A stretch of DNA of 64,000 bases from Pseudomonas sp. NKUCC02_KPG (GCF_019345465.1 NZ_JAHKRC010000011.1:1-64000); one strand, 5' to 3'. Counted from the first letter of the stretch, positions 18,606 through 28,144 are shown. The notes: generated by a model not told the origin, from the letters alone. Program-made: numbers and translations.

Positions 18606-19370
18606 ATGAAAACACTGATCGAGTTCTACCAACACCTCGGCCTGGCCTTGTCACTGCTGGTGATGATGACCTTTTTGCTGGCGGGCACCGTCAAGGGCGT
18701 CATCGGTCTTGGCTTGCCAACGGTGGCGATGGGCATGCTCGGGCTGGCTATTGCTCCAGCGCAGGCTGCTGCGCTGCTGATCATTCCCTCCATTGTCACC
18801 AACGCCTGGCAACTGGCTGCAGGCGGGCAGTTGCGCATGCTGATAAAACGCCTGTGGCCCATGCAGCTGGGCATCTTTATCGGCACCGGGGTTGGCATGC
18901 TCTGGCTAAGTATCGACGGCGGCACGTGGGTGGTGCGGGCGCTGGGGGCGGCCTTGCTGCTCTACGCCCTCAGCGGGCTGTGGCTGCCCACCCTGCGCGT
19001 CGCCCCGCAGCGCGAGCGCTGGCTGGGCCCGATATGCGGCGTGATCACCGGGGTGATTACATCGGCCACAGGCGTGTTTGTGATTCCCGCCGTGCCCTAT
19101 CTGCAGGCGCTGGGCTTAAGCAAAAACCAATTGGTTCAGGCCTTGGGATTGTCCTTCAGCGTCTCCACATTGGCCCTTGCCGCCGGGCTTTACTGGCGCG
19201 GCAATCTGGGCAGCGGTGAGCTCAATGCCTCATTGCTGGCGCTGGTGCCCGCCATGCTCGGCATGTGGCTGGGGCAGTGGTTGCGCCAGCGCATCAGCGC
19301 CGCACTGTTCAAACGGGTGTTCTTTATAGGCATGGCGCTATTGGGTGCGCACTTGCTGGTCAACAATTGA
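18606..19370 (+). CDS. TSUP (TauE/SafE) family membrane transporter
   Basis: A 254-residue integral membrane protein of the sulfite exporter TauE/SafE (TSUP) family with about eight membrane segments. Family features are the N-terminal FLAGTVKGVIGLGLPTVAM and its internal repeat, GVITGVITSATGVFVIPAVPYLQALG. Known members move sulfite, sulfoacetate or other organic anions; the substrate here cannot be told. The start chosen is the ATG at 18606, which places the first membrane helix normally. It is divergent from a LysR gene. Confidence 0.88.
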   Translation: MKTLIEFYQHLGLALSLLVMMTFLLAGTVKGVIGLGLPTVAMGMLGLAIAPAQAAALLIIPSIVTNAWQLAAGGQLRMLIKRLWPMQLGIFIGTGVGMLWLSIDGGTWVVRALGAALLLYALSGLWLPTLRVAPQRERWLGPICGVITGVITSATGVFVIPAVPYLQALGLSKNQLVQALGLSFSVSTLALAAGLYWRGNLGSGELNASLLALVPAMLGMWLGQWLRQRISAALFKRVFFIGMALLGAHLLVNN

Positions 19371-19513
19371 GTATTCATTCGTGCATTAACAGCAAAGGTG
19401 ATTTGACCCACCACGGGTTTTTCTTGAGCAAGCGCATCGATATTCTGCCGACATGATTTTTAACCCCCCTGTCGCTCAACAGCGCTGAGGGTTTACCCCC
19501 CTGGAGGCTGATG

Positions 19514-20104
19514 ATGAAAAAAATACTCTTGCTTAACGGCGCCAAAAAATTTGCCCACTCCGATGGTCGCTACAACCTGACCATGCACGACACCGCGCTG
19601 GCGTTTTTTGACCGCCAGGGCTTTGAAGTCAAAGTGACCCACATCGACGAAGGCTACGACATCGCTGAAGAGGTTGAAAAATACCTGTGGGCTGACGTGA
19701 TCATCTATCAAATGCCGGGCTGGTGGATGGGTGCGCCCTGGATCGTCAAGAAGTACATCGATGAAGTGTTTACTCAAGGCCACGGCAAGCTCTACGCCAG
19801 TGACGGTCGTACCCGTTCCGACGCTTCTCAGCGTTACGGCAGCGGCGGCCTGATTCACGGCAAAAAATACATGTTGTCCCTGACCTGGAACGCCCCGCAG
19901 CAAGCGTTCGATGATCCGGCGGACTTTTTCGAAGGCAAAGGTGTGGACGCGGTGTACTTCCCGTTCCATAAAGCCAATGAATTCCTGGGCATGACCGGCC
20001 TGCCGACCTTCTTGTGTGTCGACGTGATGAAGCGTCCGCAACCCGAAATCGACGCCGCGCGTTATGAACAGCACCTGAGCGAGGTGTTCGCTCTCAAGGC
20101 ATAA
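19514..20104 (+). CDS. mdaB: NAD(P)H:quinone oxidoreductase, MdaB-like
   Basis: A 196-residue flavodoxin-like NAD(P)H quinone reductase. Residues 1-12 (MKKILLLNGAKK) and the motifs ADVIIYQMPGWWMGAPWIVKKYIDEVF and KYMLSLTWNAP match E. coli MdaB, an FAD-containing quinone reductase linked to protection from oxidative stress and quinone drugs. Two consecutive ATG codons exist; the second (19514) lies six bases from GGAGG and is preferred. A LysR gene follows on the same strand after a REPIN-like repeat and may regulate it. Confidence 0.9.
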   Translation: MKKILLLNGAKKFAHSDGRYNLTMHDTALAFFDRQGFEVKVTHIDEGYDIAEEVEKYLWADVIIYQMPGWWMGAPWIVKKYIDEVFTQGHGKLYASDGRTRSDASQRYGSGGLIHGKKYMLSLTWNAPQQAFDDPADFFEGKGVDAVYFPFHKANEFLGMTGLPTFLCVDVMKRPQPEIDAARYEQHLSEVFALKA

Positions 20105-20114
20105 CGACGCCAGG

Positions 20115-20200
20115 GTGGGAGCGGGCTTGCTCGCGATGCAGGCGACGCGGTTGTTCAGACCAACCGCGGTGATACCATCGCGAGCAAGCCCGCTCCCACA
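20115..20200. repeat. Palindromic REPIN-like repeat, type A copy 2
   Basis: Inverted ends GGGAGCGGGCTTGCTCGCGA and its complement flank an inner AACCGCGGT segment. It fills the space between mdaB and the next LysR gene, ending only 20 bases before that gene's GTG start, so it must be transcribed if the two genes form one message. Confidence 0.9.
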
Positions 20201-20219
20201 CGTAGATAAGGTCGCCCGC

Positions 20220-21140
20220 GTGAAAGCCAGATCTGATGAGCTGCAAATTTTTGTCTCGGTCATCGAGTGCGGCTCGATTTCTGCCGCTGCCGAGCAAGCC
20301 GGGCAAACGCCGTCCGCCGTCAGCCGCACGCTTTCAAGGCTGGAAGCCAAGCTCGGCACCACGCTGATCAACCGCACCACGCGGCGCATGGACCTGACCG
20401 AGGAGGGCAAGTTTTTCTTCGAGCGGGCCAAGCTGATCCTTGAACAGATGGACGAGCTGGAAGAGCGCCTCATCTCGCACCAGCGCACGCCCTCGGGACG
20501 GTTGCGCATCAATGCAGCCGCGCCTTTTGTGCTGCACGCCATCGTGCCGTTTATCCCCGAATTCCGTGCGCTGTACCCCGAAATCCAGCTCGAACTCAAC
20601 AGCAACGACCTGATCATCGACTTGCTGGAGCAAAGCACCGACATCGCCATTCGTATCGGCACCCTGGCCGACTCCACCTTGCACGCCCGTTCCCTGGGGT
20701 GCAGCCCGCTGAACATCCTGGCCAGCCCCGACTACCTTGCCCGTTACGGCGTCCCTACCCGCGTGGCAGACCTGGCCAACCACACCCTGATCGGCTTTAC
20801 CCAAAACGATGGCCTCAATCAGTGGCCGCTACGTTATGCACAGGGTGATCGCTGGCCCATCCAGCCGGCCATCAGCGCCTCGAGCGGCGAAACCGTGCGC
20901 CATCTGGCGCTGCAAGGGCAGGGCATTGCGTGCCTGTCGCACTTCATGACCCATGAAGACATTACCCACGGGCGCTTGCACGTCGTGCTGGGCGAGTTCA
21001 ACAGCGGCTACCGCCAACCGATCAACGCCGTGTACTACCGCAACTCACAACTGGCGCTGCGCATTCAGTGCTTTCTGGACTTTATCCAGGCCAAGCTCGC
21101 CAGCTACGCGATCTGCGACAAGCCCACAGGGCTTGAGTGA
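20220..21140 (+). CDS. LysR family transcriptional regulator
   Basis: A 306-residue LysR regulator of the CrgA/DmlR-like subgroup: wHTH at residues 4-62 (DELQIFVSVIECGSISAAA, TPSAVSRTLSRLEAKLGTTL, NRTTRRMDLT) and an effector domain beginning about residue 90 (SGRLRINAAAPF). The frame is open through the upstream repeat, but the GTG at 20220 with AAGG eight bases upstream gives the normal N-terminus. It is co-oriented with mdaB, which it may control; this is inference. Confidence 0.9.
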   Translation: MKARSDELQIFVSVIECGSISAAAEQAGQTPSAVSRTLSRLEAKLGTTLINRTTRRMDLTEEGKFFFERAKLILEQMDELEERLISHQRTPSGRLRINAAAPFVLHAIVPFIPEFRALYPEIQLELNSNDLIIDLLEQSTDIAIRIGTLADSTLHARSLGCSPLNILASPDYLARYGVPTRVADLANHTLIGFTQNDGLNQWPLRYAQGDRWPIQPAISASSGETVRHLALQGQGIACLSHFMTHEDITHGRLHVVLGEFNSGYRQPINAVYYRNSQLALRIQCFLDFIQAKLASYAICDKPTGLE

Positions 21141-21470
21141 AGTTCCTACACATAAAGCAACGTCTGCACCTACTGCGTCGCTTTATATTGAGGGACGATT
21201 CCTAGAGAATCCTGACCGTCTTGTGGCGTTGCACATGGGTGGATAGTCTCGCCGGGTCGCTGATTTCAGTGACCGGTTTTGACAGACCGCCCAAATATAA
21301 TTTCAGCGCTTTACATGTTTCTCAATGTTATGGCGGCTGTGTGCGGGGCACGTTCAAGTGCGCCGAGTTTTTGGGATTTCCTCGGTCTGTCAACCCGCAT
21401 GCAGCTGCCACCCTTACCGATTGACAGCGGGACAGAGGCAGCTTTTTTCAGACTGCATTGGAATCCCTCC
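21141..21470. other. 330-base intergenic region without recognisable gene
   Basis: Between the LysR stop and the DUF3077 gene no convincing coding region, RNA gene or repeat is visible. An in-frame ATG at 21279 would extend the DUF3077 protein by 64 residues of atypical sequence; I do not accept it. It presumably contains the promoter of the small gene. Confidence 0.5.
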
Positions 21471-21722
21471 ATGAAAAAAATTGTTCCCGACCCTCCGCTG
21501 TTCACCTGCGCCCACCAGGGCACTTCGCTGTTTGCCATCAACCCCGGCGTACCTGTTCAGGAAGCGCTCAAACATGCCTCGTTGCTGCTCAAAGGCGCAG
21601 AACTGACCGCCGACGACATCCGCTCCCACCTCAGTGGTTTTGAGGCCGAGCAGTTGTGGTGCGTGATTCACGGCGTCGAACTGGCCCGTGGTCTGGTGGA
21701 TGCACTGATCACCGAAACCTGA
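21471..21722 (+). CDS. DUF3077 family small protein
   Basis: An 83-residue protein starting MKKIVPDPPLFTCAH and containing the VPVQEALKHASLLLKGAEL and AEQLWCVIHGVELARGLVDAL segments typical of DUF3077 proteins, a family found almost only in pseudomonads. The predicted fold is mostly helical and cytoplasmic; the function is unknown. Many strains carry several paralogues as single genes. The start at 21471 has CCTCC rather than a purine-rich site in front, so translation initiation is uncertain. Confidence 0.78.
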   Translation: MKKIVPDPPLFTCAHQGTSLFAINPGVPVQEALKHASLLLKGAELTADDIRSHLSGFEAEQLWCVIHGVELARGLVDALITET

Positions 21723-21728
21723 CACCCC

Positions 21729-21868
21729 TGTAGTCGCTGACGAGGAACGAAGGCTGCGATCGGCGTGATGCGGTACTGCGACGCAGTGGTCGCAAAATCA
21801 GGCCCTGGTGTTTGCCAATGATTGCTGCGCAACCGTACGCAGCCTCGCTACGCTCCTCAGCGGCTACA
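21729..21868. repeat. Palindromic repeat, type B copy 1
   Basis: The ends TGTAGTCGCTGACGAGGAAC and the imperfect complement of it (CTCCTCAGCGGCTACAG) bracket about 100 bases. The family recurs at 52186-52326, 56581-56729 and 63251-63339 and differs in sequence from the type A repeats. It lies just behind the DUF3077 stop. Confidence 0.82.
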
Positions 21869-21968
21869 GAGGTCACACAACCCGCAATTTTGTTTTTTGT
21901 TGTTTGAAAATGTTGCCCAAATCAGACAAGGTTTGGCCACAGTTGATAACAATAAAAGGAAGTACCGA

Positions 21969-23636
21969 ATGCGCATTGTGTGGTTCAAAACCCTGGCCTT
22001 GACGGCCGCCATCGCTGCCAGTTCCTCGGCTTATGCCGTTACCCTGGAGGGCGGGGCTGTCGCTGCACCGGACCAGTACGGTGCCGAAGTGGCCGCGCAG
22101 ATTCTCAAAAAAGGCGGCAATGCGGTCGACGCTGCCGTGGCAACCGCCTTCACCCTGGCCGTGACGTACCCCGAAGCCGGTAACATCGGCGGCGGCGGTT
22201 TCATGACGATGTACATCGATGGCAAACCCTATTTCCTCGACTATCGCGAGACGGCGCCCAAAGCCGCCACCCGCGACATGTACCTCAACGACAAAGGCGA
22301 GATCATCGAGAACCTGAGCCTGGTCGGTTCCCGTGCCGCTGGCGTGCCGGGTACGGTGATGGGCTTGTGGGAAGCGCACCAGCGCTTCGGTAAATTGCCG
22401 TGGGCCGAACTGCTGACTCCGGCCGTGGGTTACGCGAAAAACGGTTTCAAGGTGGCCGACCAGCAATACCAGTACCGCGAAGATGCGCTGGCGCTGTTCA
22501 AGGGCACCACCAACTTCGGTGATTACTTTGGCAGCATGAAGCCCGGCGAAACCTTCAAGCAGCCTGAGCTGGCCGAGACCCTGGAACGCATCGCCGATCA
22601 GGGCGCCAAAGAGTTCTATCATGGCAAGACCGCTGACCTGCTGGTCGCGCAAATGCAGAAGGACAAAGGCCTGATCACCAAGGAAGACCTGAACGAATAC
22701 AAGGTCAACTGGCGTGAACCGATGCGCGTCGATTTCCGCGGCAACACCCTGTACACCGCGCCGCTGCCAAGCTCGGGCGGTATCGCGCTGGCCCAACTGA
22801 TCGGCATCAAAGAAGACCGTGCAGCGGACTTCAAAGGCGTTGAGCTGAACTCTGCGCCGTATATCCACCTGCTGGCCGAGATCGAAAAACGCGTGTTTGC
22901 CGACCGTGCCGACTACCTCGGCGATCCGGCATTCGGCAAGATGCCGGTGGCTGAACTGACCGACCCGGCCTACATCGCCAAGCGTGCGAAAGAAGTCAAT
23001 CCGAAGGCTATTTCCGAGACTGCCAAGGTCAAGCCGGGCCTTGAACCGCACCAGACCACGCACTTCTCCATCGTCGACAAGCAGGGTAATGCGGTCAGCA
23101 ATACCTACACCCTGAACTGGGACTACGGCAGCGGCGTTGTGGTCAAAGGCGCGGGCTTTTTGCTGAACGACGAAATGGATGACTTCAGCTCCAAGCCGGG
23201 CGTGGCCAACGCCTTTGGTGTGGTGGGCGGCAATGCCAATGCCATCGAGCCGGGCAAGCGCATGTTGTCTTCCATGAGCCCAAGCCTGGTGACACGCGAT
23301 GGAGAAGTCACGCTGGTACTCGGCACACCGGGTGGTTCGCGGATCTTCACCTCGATTTTCCAGGTGCTGAACAACATTTACGACTACGACTTGCCACTGG
23401 AGAAAGCCGTGGCTGCACAGCGCGTGCATCACCAGTTGCTGCCCAAAGACACGATTTACTTCGACGCCTATGCACCGCTCACCGGCAAGGTGGCTGACGA
23501 GCTCAAGGCAATGGGTTACACCCTGGAGGATCAGGGCTGGAACATGGGCGATATCCAGGCGATCCGGGTTAACGGCACCCAGCTTGAAACCGCTTCCGAC
23601 CCGCGTGGTCGTGGTGTGGGCATGGTTGTGAAGTAA
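21969..23636 (+). CDS. ggt: Gamma-glutamyltransferase
   Basis: A 555-residue periplasmic gamma-glutamyltranspeptidase that hydrolyses or transfers the gamma-glutamyl group of glutathione and glutamine. A Sec signal peptide (residues 1-24, ending SSAYA) is followed by the large subunit and the autoprocessing site: Thr364 in QTTHFSIVD should become the N-terminal nucleophile of the small subunit. SSMSPSLV and LGTPGGSRI are the substrate and oxyanion loops. The ATG at 21969 has AAGGA upstream and gives the signal peptide; an earlier open-frame start at 21822 is inside the repeat. No operon partner. Confidence 0.94.
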   Translation: MRIVWFKTLALTAAIAASSSAYAVTLEGGAVAAPDQYGAEVAAQILKKGGNAVDAAVATAFTLAVTYPEAGNIGGGGFMTMYIDGKPYFLDYRETAPKAATRDMYLNDKGEIIENLSLVGSRAAGVPGTVMGLWEAHQRFGKLPWAELLTPAVGYAKNGFKVADQQYQYREDALALFKGTTNFGDYFGSMKPGETFKQPELAETLERIADQGAKEFYHGKTADLLVAQMQKDKGLITKEDLNEYKVNWREPMRVDFRGNTLYTAPLPSSGGIALAQLIGIKEDRAADFKGVELNSAPYIHLLAEIEKRVFADRADYLGDPAFGKMPVAELTDPAYIAKRAKEVNPKAISETAKVKPGLEPHQTTHFSIVDKQGNAVSNTYTLNWDYGSGVVVKGAGFLLNDEMDDFSSKPGVANAFGVVGGNANAIEPGKRMLSSMSPSLVTRDGEVTLVLGTPGGSRIFTSIFQVLNNIYDYDLPLEKAVAAQRVHHQLLPKDTIYFDAYAPLTGKVADELKAMGYTLEDQGWNMGDIQAIRVNGTQLETASDPRGRGVGMVVK

Positions 23637-23665
23637 ACCCGCAACGCACATACACGCATCACACT

Positions 23666-23752
23666 TGTGGGAGCGGGCTTGCTCGCGATGCAGACACCTC
23701 GGTCATTCAGGTTCACCGAGGTGTGGCCATCGCGAGCAAGCCCGCTCCCACA
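23666..23752. repeat. Palindromic REPIN-like repeat, type A copy 3
   Basis: The same inverted ends as the copies at 11965 and 20115, enclosing an ACCTCGGT / ACCGAGGT inner palindrome. It lies between ggt and the SulP gene. Confidence 0.9.
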
Positions 23753-23835
23753 ATTTCTTTTTAGCCCCTGCAATTTGTTACCATCCTTTACTTATTATCC
23801 CTTCCGTTTTTCCCGTCCCGACTTTTAGGTAAGCC

Positions 23836-25281
23836 ATGAAACTCTCACGTCTGCGCGCTGATGTCCTGGCCGGGCTCACGACGTCCTTCGCCTTGTTGCC
23901 CGAGTGCATCGCGTTCGCGCTGGTTGCCCACCTCAACCCGCTGATGGGCTTGTATGGCGCGTTTATCATCTGCACCCTCACCGCGCTGTTTGGCGGGCGA
24001 CCTGGCATGGTGTCCGGTGCGGCCGGGTCGATGGCGGTGGTGATCGTCGCGCTGGTGGTGCAACACGGCGTGCAGTATCTGTTGGCCACAGTGCTGTTGA
24101 GCGGGCTGATCATGCTGGCGTTCGGTTTGTTCAAGCTCGGCAAGCTGGTGCGCATGGTGCCCCATCCGGTGATGCTGGGCTTCGTCAACGGCCTGGCGAT
24201 CGTGATTGCCCTGGCGCAACTGGATCACTTCAAGGACGGCGGCACCTGGCTCAGTGGCATGGCGCTGTACATGATGATCGGACTGGTGGCCGCGACCATG
24301 GCCATTGTCTATCTGCTGCCACGCCTGACCCGCGCCGCGCCGCCTGCCCTGGTGGCCATTCTGGGTGTGGGCCTGGCGGTCTATTTTCTGGGCTTGCCGA
24401 CCCGCACCCTGGGCGATATGGCGCACATTGCTGGCGGTTTGCCGAGCTTCAGCCTGCCGCAGATTCCCTGGACGCTTGAGACCCTGATCATCATCGCGCC
24501 CTACGCAATCGTGATGGCGGTGGTGGGTTTGCTGGAAACCCTGCTGACCCTCAACCTGACCGACGAAATCACCGAGAGCCGTGGCTACCCGGACCGCGAG
24601 TGCGTGGCGTTGGGCGCGGCAAACATGGTGTCGGGTGCGTTTGGTGGCATGGGCGGTTGCGCCATGATCGGCCAAACCGTGGTCAACCTCAGCTCCGGCG
24701 GCCGTGGTCGGTTGTCGGGTGTGACTGCCGGACTGATGATTTTGCTGTTTGTGTTGTTCCTGTCGCCGTTTATCGAGCGTATCCCGTTGGCGGCGCTGGT
24801 GGGCGTGATGTTTGTGGTCTCGCAGCAGACCTTTGCCTGGGCCTCGTTGCGGGTGCTGAACAAGGTGCCGCTCAACGATGTGCTGGTGATCATCGCCGTG
24901 ACGGTGATTACCGTGTTTACCGACCTGGCGGTGGCGGTGCTGTGCGGGGTGATTATCGCCGCGCTCAATTTTGCCTGGCAGCAGGCGCGTCAGCTGTACG
25001 CCGACGCGGATCTGCAAAGCGACGGCAGCAAGCTTTACCGTGTTCATGGCACGTTGTTTTTTGCCTCGACCACGGCCTTTCTCAAGCAGTTCGACCCGGC
25101 CAACGATCCGGCTCAGGTGACGCTGGATTGTCGCCACCTGAACTTCATGGATTACTCGGCCATCGCGGCACTGGACACCTTGCGCGAGCGCTATCGCAAG
25201 GCGGGCAAGCATCTGCGGGTGCTGCACCTGTCCGAGCGCAGCAAAAAACTGCTCAAGCGGGCGCGTGTGCAGCACGAATGA
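23836..25281 (+). CDS. SulP family anion transporter with STAS domain
   Basis: A 481-residue SLC26/SulP-type membrane protein. The N-terminus (RADVLAGLTTSFALLPECIAFALVA) is the first transmembrane signature of the family. About 12-14 membrane segments follow, then a short STAS domain (about residues 395-481) containing VTLDCRHLNFMDYSAIAALD. Known members transport sulfate, bicarbonate or dicarboxylates; no carbonic anhydrase or sulfate-assimilation gene adjoins, so the substrate is open. The ATG at 23836 is preceded by AGGTAAGCC. A bidirectional terminator follows. Confidence 0.92.
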   Translation: MKLSRLRADVLAGLTTSFALLPECIAFALVAHLNPLMGLYGAFIICTLTALFGGRPGMVSGAAGSMAVVIVALVVQHGVQYLLATVLLSGLIMLAFGLFKLGKLVRMVPHPVMLGFVNGLAIVIALAQLDHFKDGGTWLSGMALYMMIGLVAATMAIVYLLPRLTRAAPPALVAILGVGLAVYFLGLPTRTLGDMAHIAGGLPSFSLPQIPWTLETLIIIAPYAIVMAVVGLLETLLTLNLTDEITESRGYPDRECVALGAANMVSGAFGGMGGCAMIGQTVVNLSSGGRGRLSGVTAGLMILLFVLFLSPFIERIPLAALVGVMFVVSQQTFAWASLRVLNKVPLNDVLVIIAVTVITVFTDLAVAVLCGVIIAALNFAWQQARQLYADADLQSDGSKLYRVHGTLFFASTTAFLKQFDPANDPAQVTLDCRHLNFMDYSAIAALDTLRERYRKAGKHLRVLHLSERSKKLLKRARVQHE

Positions 25282-25371
25282 GCGAAATGCGTACGACACG
25301 TTGATGCGTACCGTGCGCTTGTGAAGTGGGTTTCTGGCAATGAAGGTTGCCGGTGTATATAAGCGCGTGTG

Positions 25372-25406
25372 TTTAATAGCCGTGAACCAAGTTCGCGGCT
25401 ATTAAA
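25372..25406. terminator. Bidirectional terminator between SulP gene and small secreted protein gene
   Basis: Perfect 11-bp arms TTTAATAGCCG and CGGCTATTAAA with a further near-paired TGAAC/GTTCG and a CAA loop give a long hairpin between two convergent genes. T-rich flanks on both strands suit termination in both directions. Confidence 0.8.
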
Positions 25407-25414
25407 AGGTTTTG

Positions 25415-25858
25415 TTAGCCAGGTAGTAAGATTTTTACGCTGGCAGTGCAAGTGGGTTTGCTGTTTTGTGATCGATCAAATTCAAACTTTACGTATTGAG
25501 TCACTGAACTAGGTGTCCACAGGTAGGTTCGCATTTTCATCGCGTGCTTCAGGTTATCTTGCCTGAGGTTTTTGCTGTAACTTCTCCACGGTGTTGGTTT
25601 ATTAAAATAGCCGTCAACTTCATAAACGCTGAGCTTGGCGGCATGAGTGTTCTGAAGCCCTGCAGGCGCTTTGATTTGATAGGCGGTATTGGTGACGTAG
25701 ACCAGCGGACCTTCCCTTTCTGCATTTATATAGGCGGTGCCGGTGAACCCGGCAGTCGAGCAGCTGGCTGTGTAGTCTTGAGCGAACGAAGAGGACACCG
25801 CAAACAACGTTGCAATGGCAAGAGTAACTTTAAGTGCGGATTTTTTTTGAATTGACAT
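25415..25858 (-). CDS. Small secreted protein of unknown function
   Basis: A 147-residue protein with a clear Sec signal peptide (KKSALKVTLAIATLFAVSSS, cleavage after SFA) and a mature part of about 120 residues. Three cysteines (in ASCSTAG and KPTCTAS) could form one disulfide. The body is polar and aromatic with no motif I recognise. It is alone between convergent sulP and an upstream 250-base gap, with no strong ribosome binding site. Coding status rests on the signal peptide and plausible composition. Confidence 0.7.
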   Translation of the reverse strand: MSIQKKSALKVTLAIATLFAVSSSFAQDYTASCSTAGFTGTAYINAEREGPLVYVTNTAYQIKAPAGLQNTHAAKLSVYEVDGYFNKPTPWRSYSKNLRQDNLKHAMKMRTYLWTPSSVTQYVKFEFDRSQNSKPTCTASVKILLPG

Positions 25859-26065
25859 GAGTCTGGGGCCTGTTATTAGTTCGGCCCGAGACTTTAGGTG
25901 AGGCGTTCATTGTTCGACTATGCGCACGTTTACATTTGTCGGTAAGGTTTTTCTTAGTTGTTTATAGCCGTAAGTAGTGCGGCACTTTGTCGTGAACCTA
26001 TGTCCGGGGACGATGAGTAACGTCTCCCGGCAAGTCACTGTTGATGGCGGGCGCCGTTCTTTAAA

Positions 26066-26087
26066 AGGGGCCGCTGAAGCGGCCCCT
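26066..26087 (-). terminator. Chemoreceptor gene terminator
   Basis: On the minus strand a GGGGCCGCTTCAGCGGCCCC hairpin is followed by TTTT, 20 bases behind the receptor stop. Confidence 0.88.
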
Positions 26088-26107
26088 CCGGTGTCACGAG
26101 TGGGTCA

Positions 26108-28030
26108 TTACACCTTGAAGTGGCTGACCATCTCTTGTAACTGATTGCCCAGACGCGCCAGTTCAACGCTGGACTTGGCCGTCTCATCGCTGGCCGCTGC
26201 GGTTTGCTCGGAGACGTCGCGCACGTTGACGATGCTGCGGCTGATTTCTTCGGCGACCGCGCTCTGCTGTTCGGCAGCAGCGGCAATCTGCTGGTTCATC
26301 GACTGGATATTCGACACCGTACGGGTGATGCCTTGCAGTGAGGTGCCCGCCTGACGGGTCAGGGTCACGCTGCTGTCGGTCAGGGTGCGGCTGTTGTGCA
26401 TGACGGTGGCCACGTGCTGCGTGCCACTTTGCAGGGCCGCCACCAGGGTTTGAATTTCTTCGGTGGATTTTTGCGTGCGCTGGGCCAGGCCCCTTACTTC
26501 GTCGGCAACCACGGCAAAACCGCGACCCGCATCACCGGCGCGGGCAGCCTCGATGGCGGCGTTGAGGGCCAGCAGATTGGTCTGCTCGGCCACGGCCTTG
26601 ATCACGTCCATCACGCTGCCGATCTTGTCGCTTTCCTGTTGCAGTACAGCCATGGCTTCGGTCGAGCGACCCACTTCCACGGCCAGGCGCTCGATCTGGT
26701 CAATCGCCTGATTGACCACAGTGTCACCTTCGCGAGCTTCGTTGTCGGCGGCTGCGGCCGCTTGGGAGGCTTGCTCGGCATTGCGCGCCACTTCTTGCAC
26801 AGTGGCGGTCATTTCATGCATGGCGGTGGCCACCTGATCGGTCTCGATCTTCTGGCTGTTGACCCCGGCGCTGGTTTGTTCGGTCACGGCAGACAGCTCT
26901 TCGGCCGCGCTGGCGATCTGGCTGACGCCGTCGCGGATACCGCTGATCAACTCGCGCAGGGTGGTGCCCATGCGTGCAATGCCTTGTTGCAGTACGCCCA
27001 GCTCATCGCGGCGGGTCACGCGCAGGTTGTGGCTCAGATCGCCACCGGCAATGCGGTCTACCACGGCCAGGGTTTCACGCAGAGGCACAGTGATCTGGCG
27101 CGTGATGATCACGGCGGCCGTGATGCCAAACAGCAAGACCAGCAAGGTGGTGATCAATTGCATGCTGTTGGCCGTGGCGCTTTCGATGTCGCGACGTTCC
27201 AGCTGAATCTTGTACAGCTCATCGCTGAGGCCAAGGACGCTGGCGCCGTATTCGGTCATGTCTTTGCGCATGGCGATGATGGTGTTGTCGGTGCTGGCAT
27301 ACAGCTCCAGCGCTTGCTGGTACTGCTCCATGGTTTTGCCCAGGGTGCGCAGGGTGTCGCCGGCATTTTCGCCAAAGTGCGAGCTCAGGCGTTCCAGGCT
27401 TGCGATGGCGGTGTCCAGTTGCTGGCGTGCGGCCTTTTCGGTCGTGGGGTTGGGTGCAGCAATGTAGGCCCGAACCTGGTAACGCGAGAGCAGGAACTGC
27501 TCACGTACTTCGGACACGTTCTGGAACATGGCAAAACGGCTTTCATCGCCGACGGGTATTTGCAGGGCGCGCTTGATCAGGGTTGCGATGGCGTCCTGTG
27601 CCAGTACGGCATTGCGGTCCATGTTGGCCCGCGACACGGCGGACTCAACGTAAGCCTTGCGCATCGTGACCAGCGCACGCTCGTAGCGGCCGATGATCTC
27701 TTGTTGCTCTTTGAGCAGCTTGAGGTTTTCCGGGCTCAGGAAGGTGCTGATCAGCTCTTTTTGCTGGGCCGAGAACGCATCAATGCTGGCTTGTACATTC
27801 TGCGCGGCGGTTTCGTCGCCATCGGTGAGCATGTACTGCAAGCGTGCCACCCGCAGGTTGGTAAACGCCGTGTTGAGCCGCGTGATGTCGCTCATCCAGT
27901 TACTGCGATCAATCATCTTGTCGAGGCTGATCCAGTTACAGACGGCCATCACGCAGGTAAGGGCCAGTACCAGGCCAAAGCCCAGGGACAGTTTCAGGTT
28001 GACGCTGATATCGCTCAGCCATCTATTCAT
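26108..28030 (-). CDS. Methyl-accepting chemotaxis protein with HBM-type sensor domain
   Basis: A 640-residue transmembrane chemoreceptor. The first membrane helix spans about residues 10-32. A long all-helical periplasmic region (about 33-280) resembles the helical bimodular (HBM) domain of P. putida McpS, a receptor for TCA-cycle acids. A second membrane helix (about 284-305), HAMP (about 306-358) and a full signalling domain follow. The hairpin tip reads [37 protein letters not shown] and is fully conserved. An upstream ATG would add nine residues, but 28030 has TGGAG in front. The ligand is not determinable from sequence alone. Confidence 0.92.
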   Translation of the reverse strand: MNRWLSDISVNLKLSLGFGLVLALTCVMAVCNWISLDKMIDRSNWMSDITRLNTAFTNLRVARLQYMLTDGDETAAQNVQASIDAFSAQQKELISTFLSPENLKLLKEQQEIIGRYERALVTMRKAYVESAVSRANMDRNAVLAQDAIATLIKRALQIPVGDESRFAMFQNVSEVREQFLLSRYQVRAYIAAPNPTTEKAARQQLDTAIASLERLSSHFGENAGDTLRTLGKTMEQYQQALELYASTDNTIIAMRKDMTEYGASVLGLSDELYKIQLERRDIESATANSMQLITTLLVLLFGITAAVIITRQITVPLRETLAVVDRIAGGDLSHNLRVTRRDELGVLQQGIARMGTTLRELISGIRDGVSQIASAAEELSAVTEQTSAGVNSQKIETDQVATAMHEMTATVQEVARNAEQASQAAAAADNEAREGDTVVNQAIDQIERLAVEVGRSTEAMAVLQQESDKIGSVMDVIKAVAEQTNLLALNAAIEAARAGDAGRGFAVVADEVRGLAQRTQKSTEEIQTLVAALQSGTQHVATVMHNSRTLTDSSVTLTRQAGTSLQGITRTVSNIQSMNQQIAAAAEQQSAVAEEISRSIVNVRDVSEQTAAASDETAKSSVELARLGNQLQEMVSHFKV

Positions 28031-28117
28031 AAGGTTCTCCAGGAACGCTGCACGCATGATCTAAGTTCGCTGGAGGGAATTATTTTTTTTGACCCAGCCG
28101 AGTGTTGTGTTGGAGAG

Positions 28118-28144
28118 GTATCGGCTGCATTCGTCAGAGCTGAA
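28118..28144 (-). promoter_or_regulatory. Possible sigma-28 (FliA) promoter of the chemoreceptor gene
   Basis: On the minus strand GCCGATAC (7 of 8 to the FliA -10 GCCGATAA) lies 11 bases after TTCAGCTC (4 of 8 to TAAAGTTT), about 90 bases upstream of the start. The -35 match is weak. Confidence 0.45.

Noticed and set aside
19461..19500. Hairpin-like AACCC / GGGTT upstream of mdaB as attenuator
   Set aside because: Short arms and no T run; no supporting leader peptide or riboswitch features.
21279..21470. N-terminal extension of the DUF3077 protein from an earlier ATG
   Set aside because: The extra 64 residues lack similarity to the family and are of unusual composition; the MKKIVPDPP start is more like family members.
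21873..25299. Long minus-strand open frames over ggt and the SulP gene (592 and 484 codons)
   Set aside because: Antisense to well-supported genes; His/Gln/Arg-rich with no recognisable motif.
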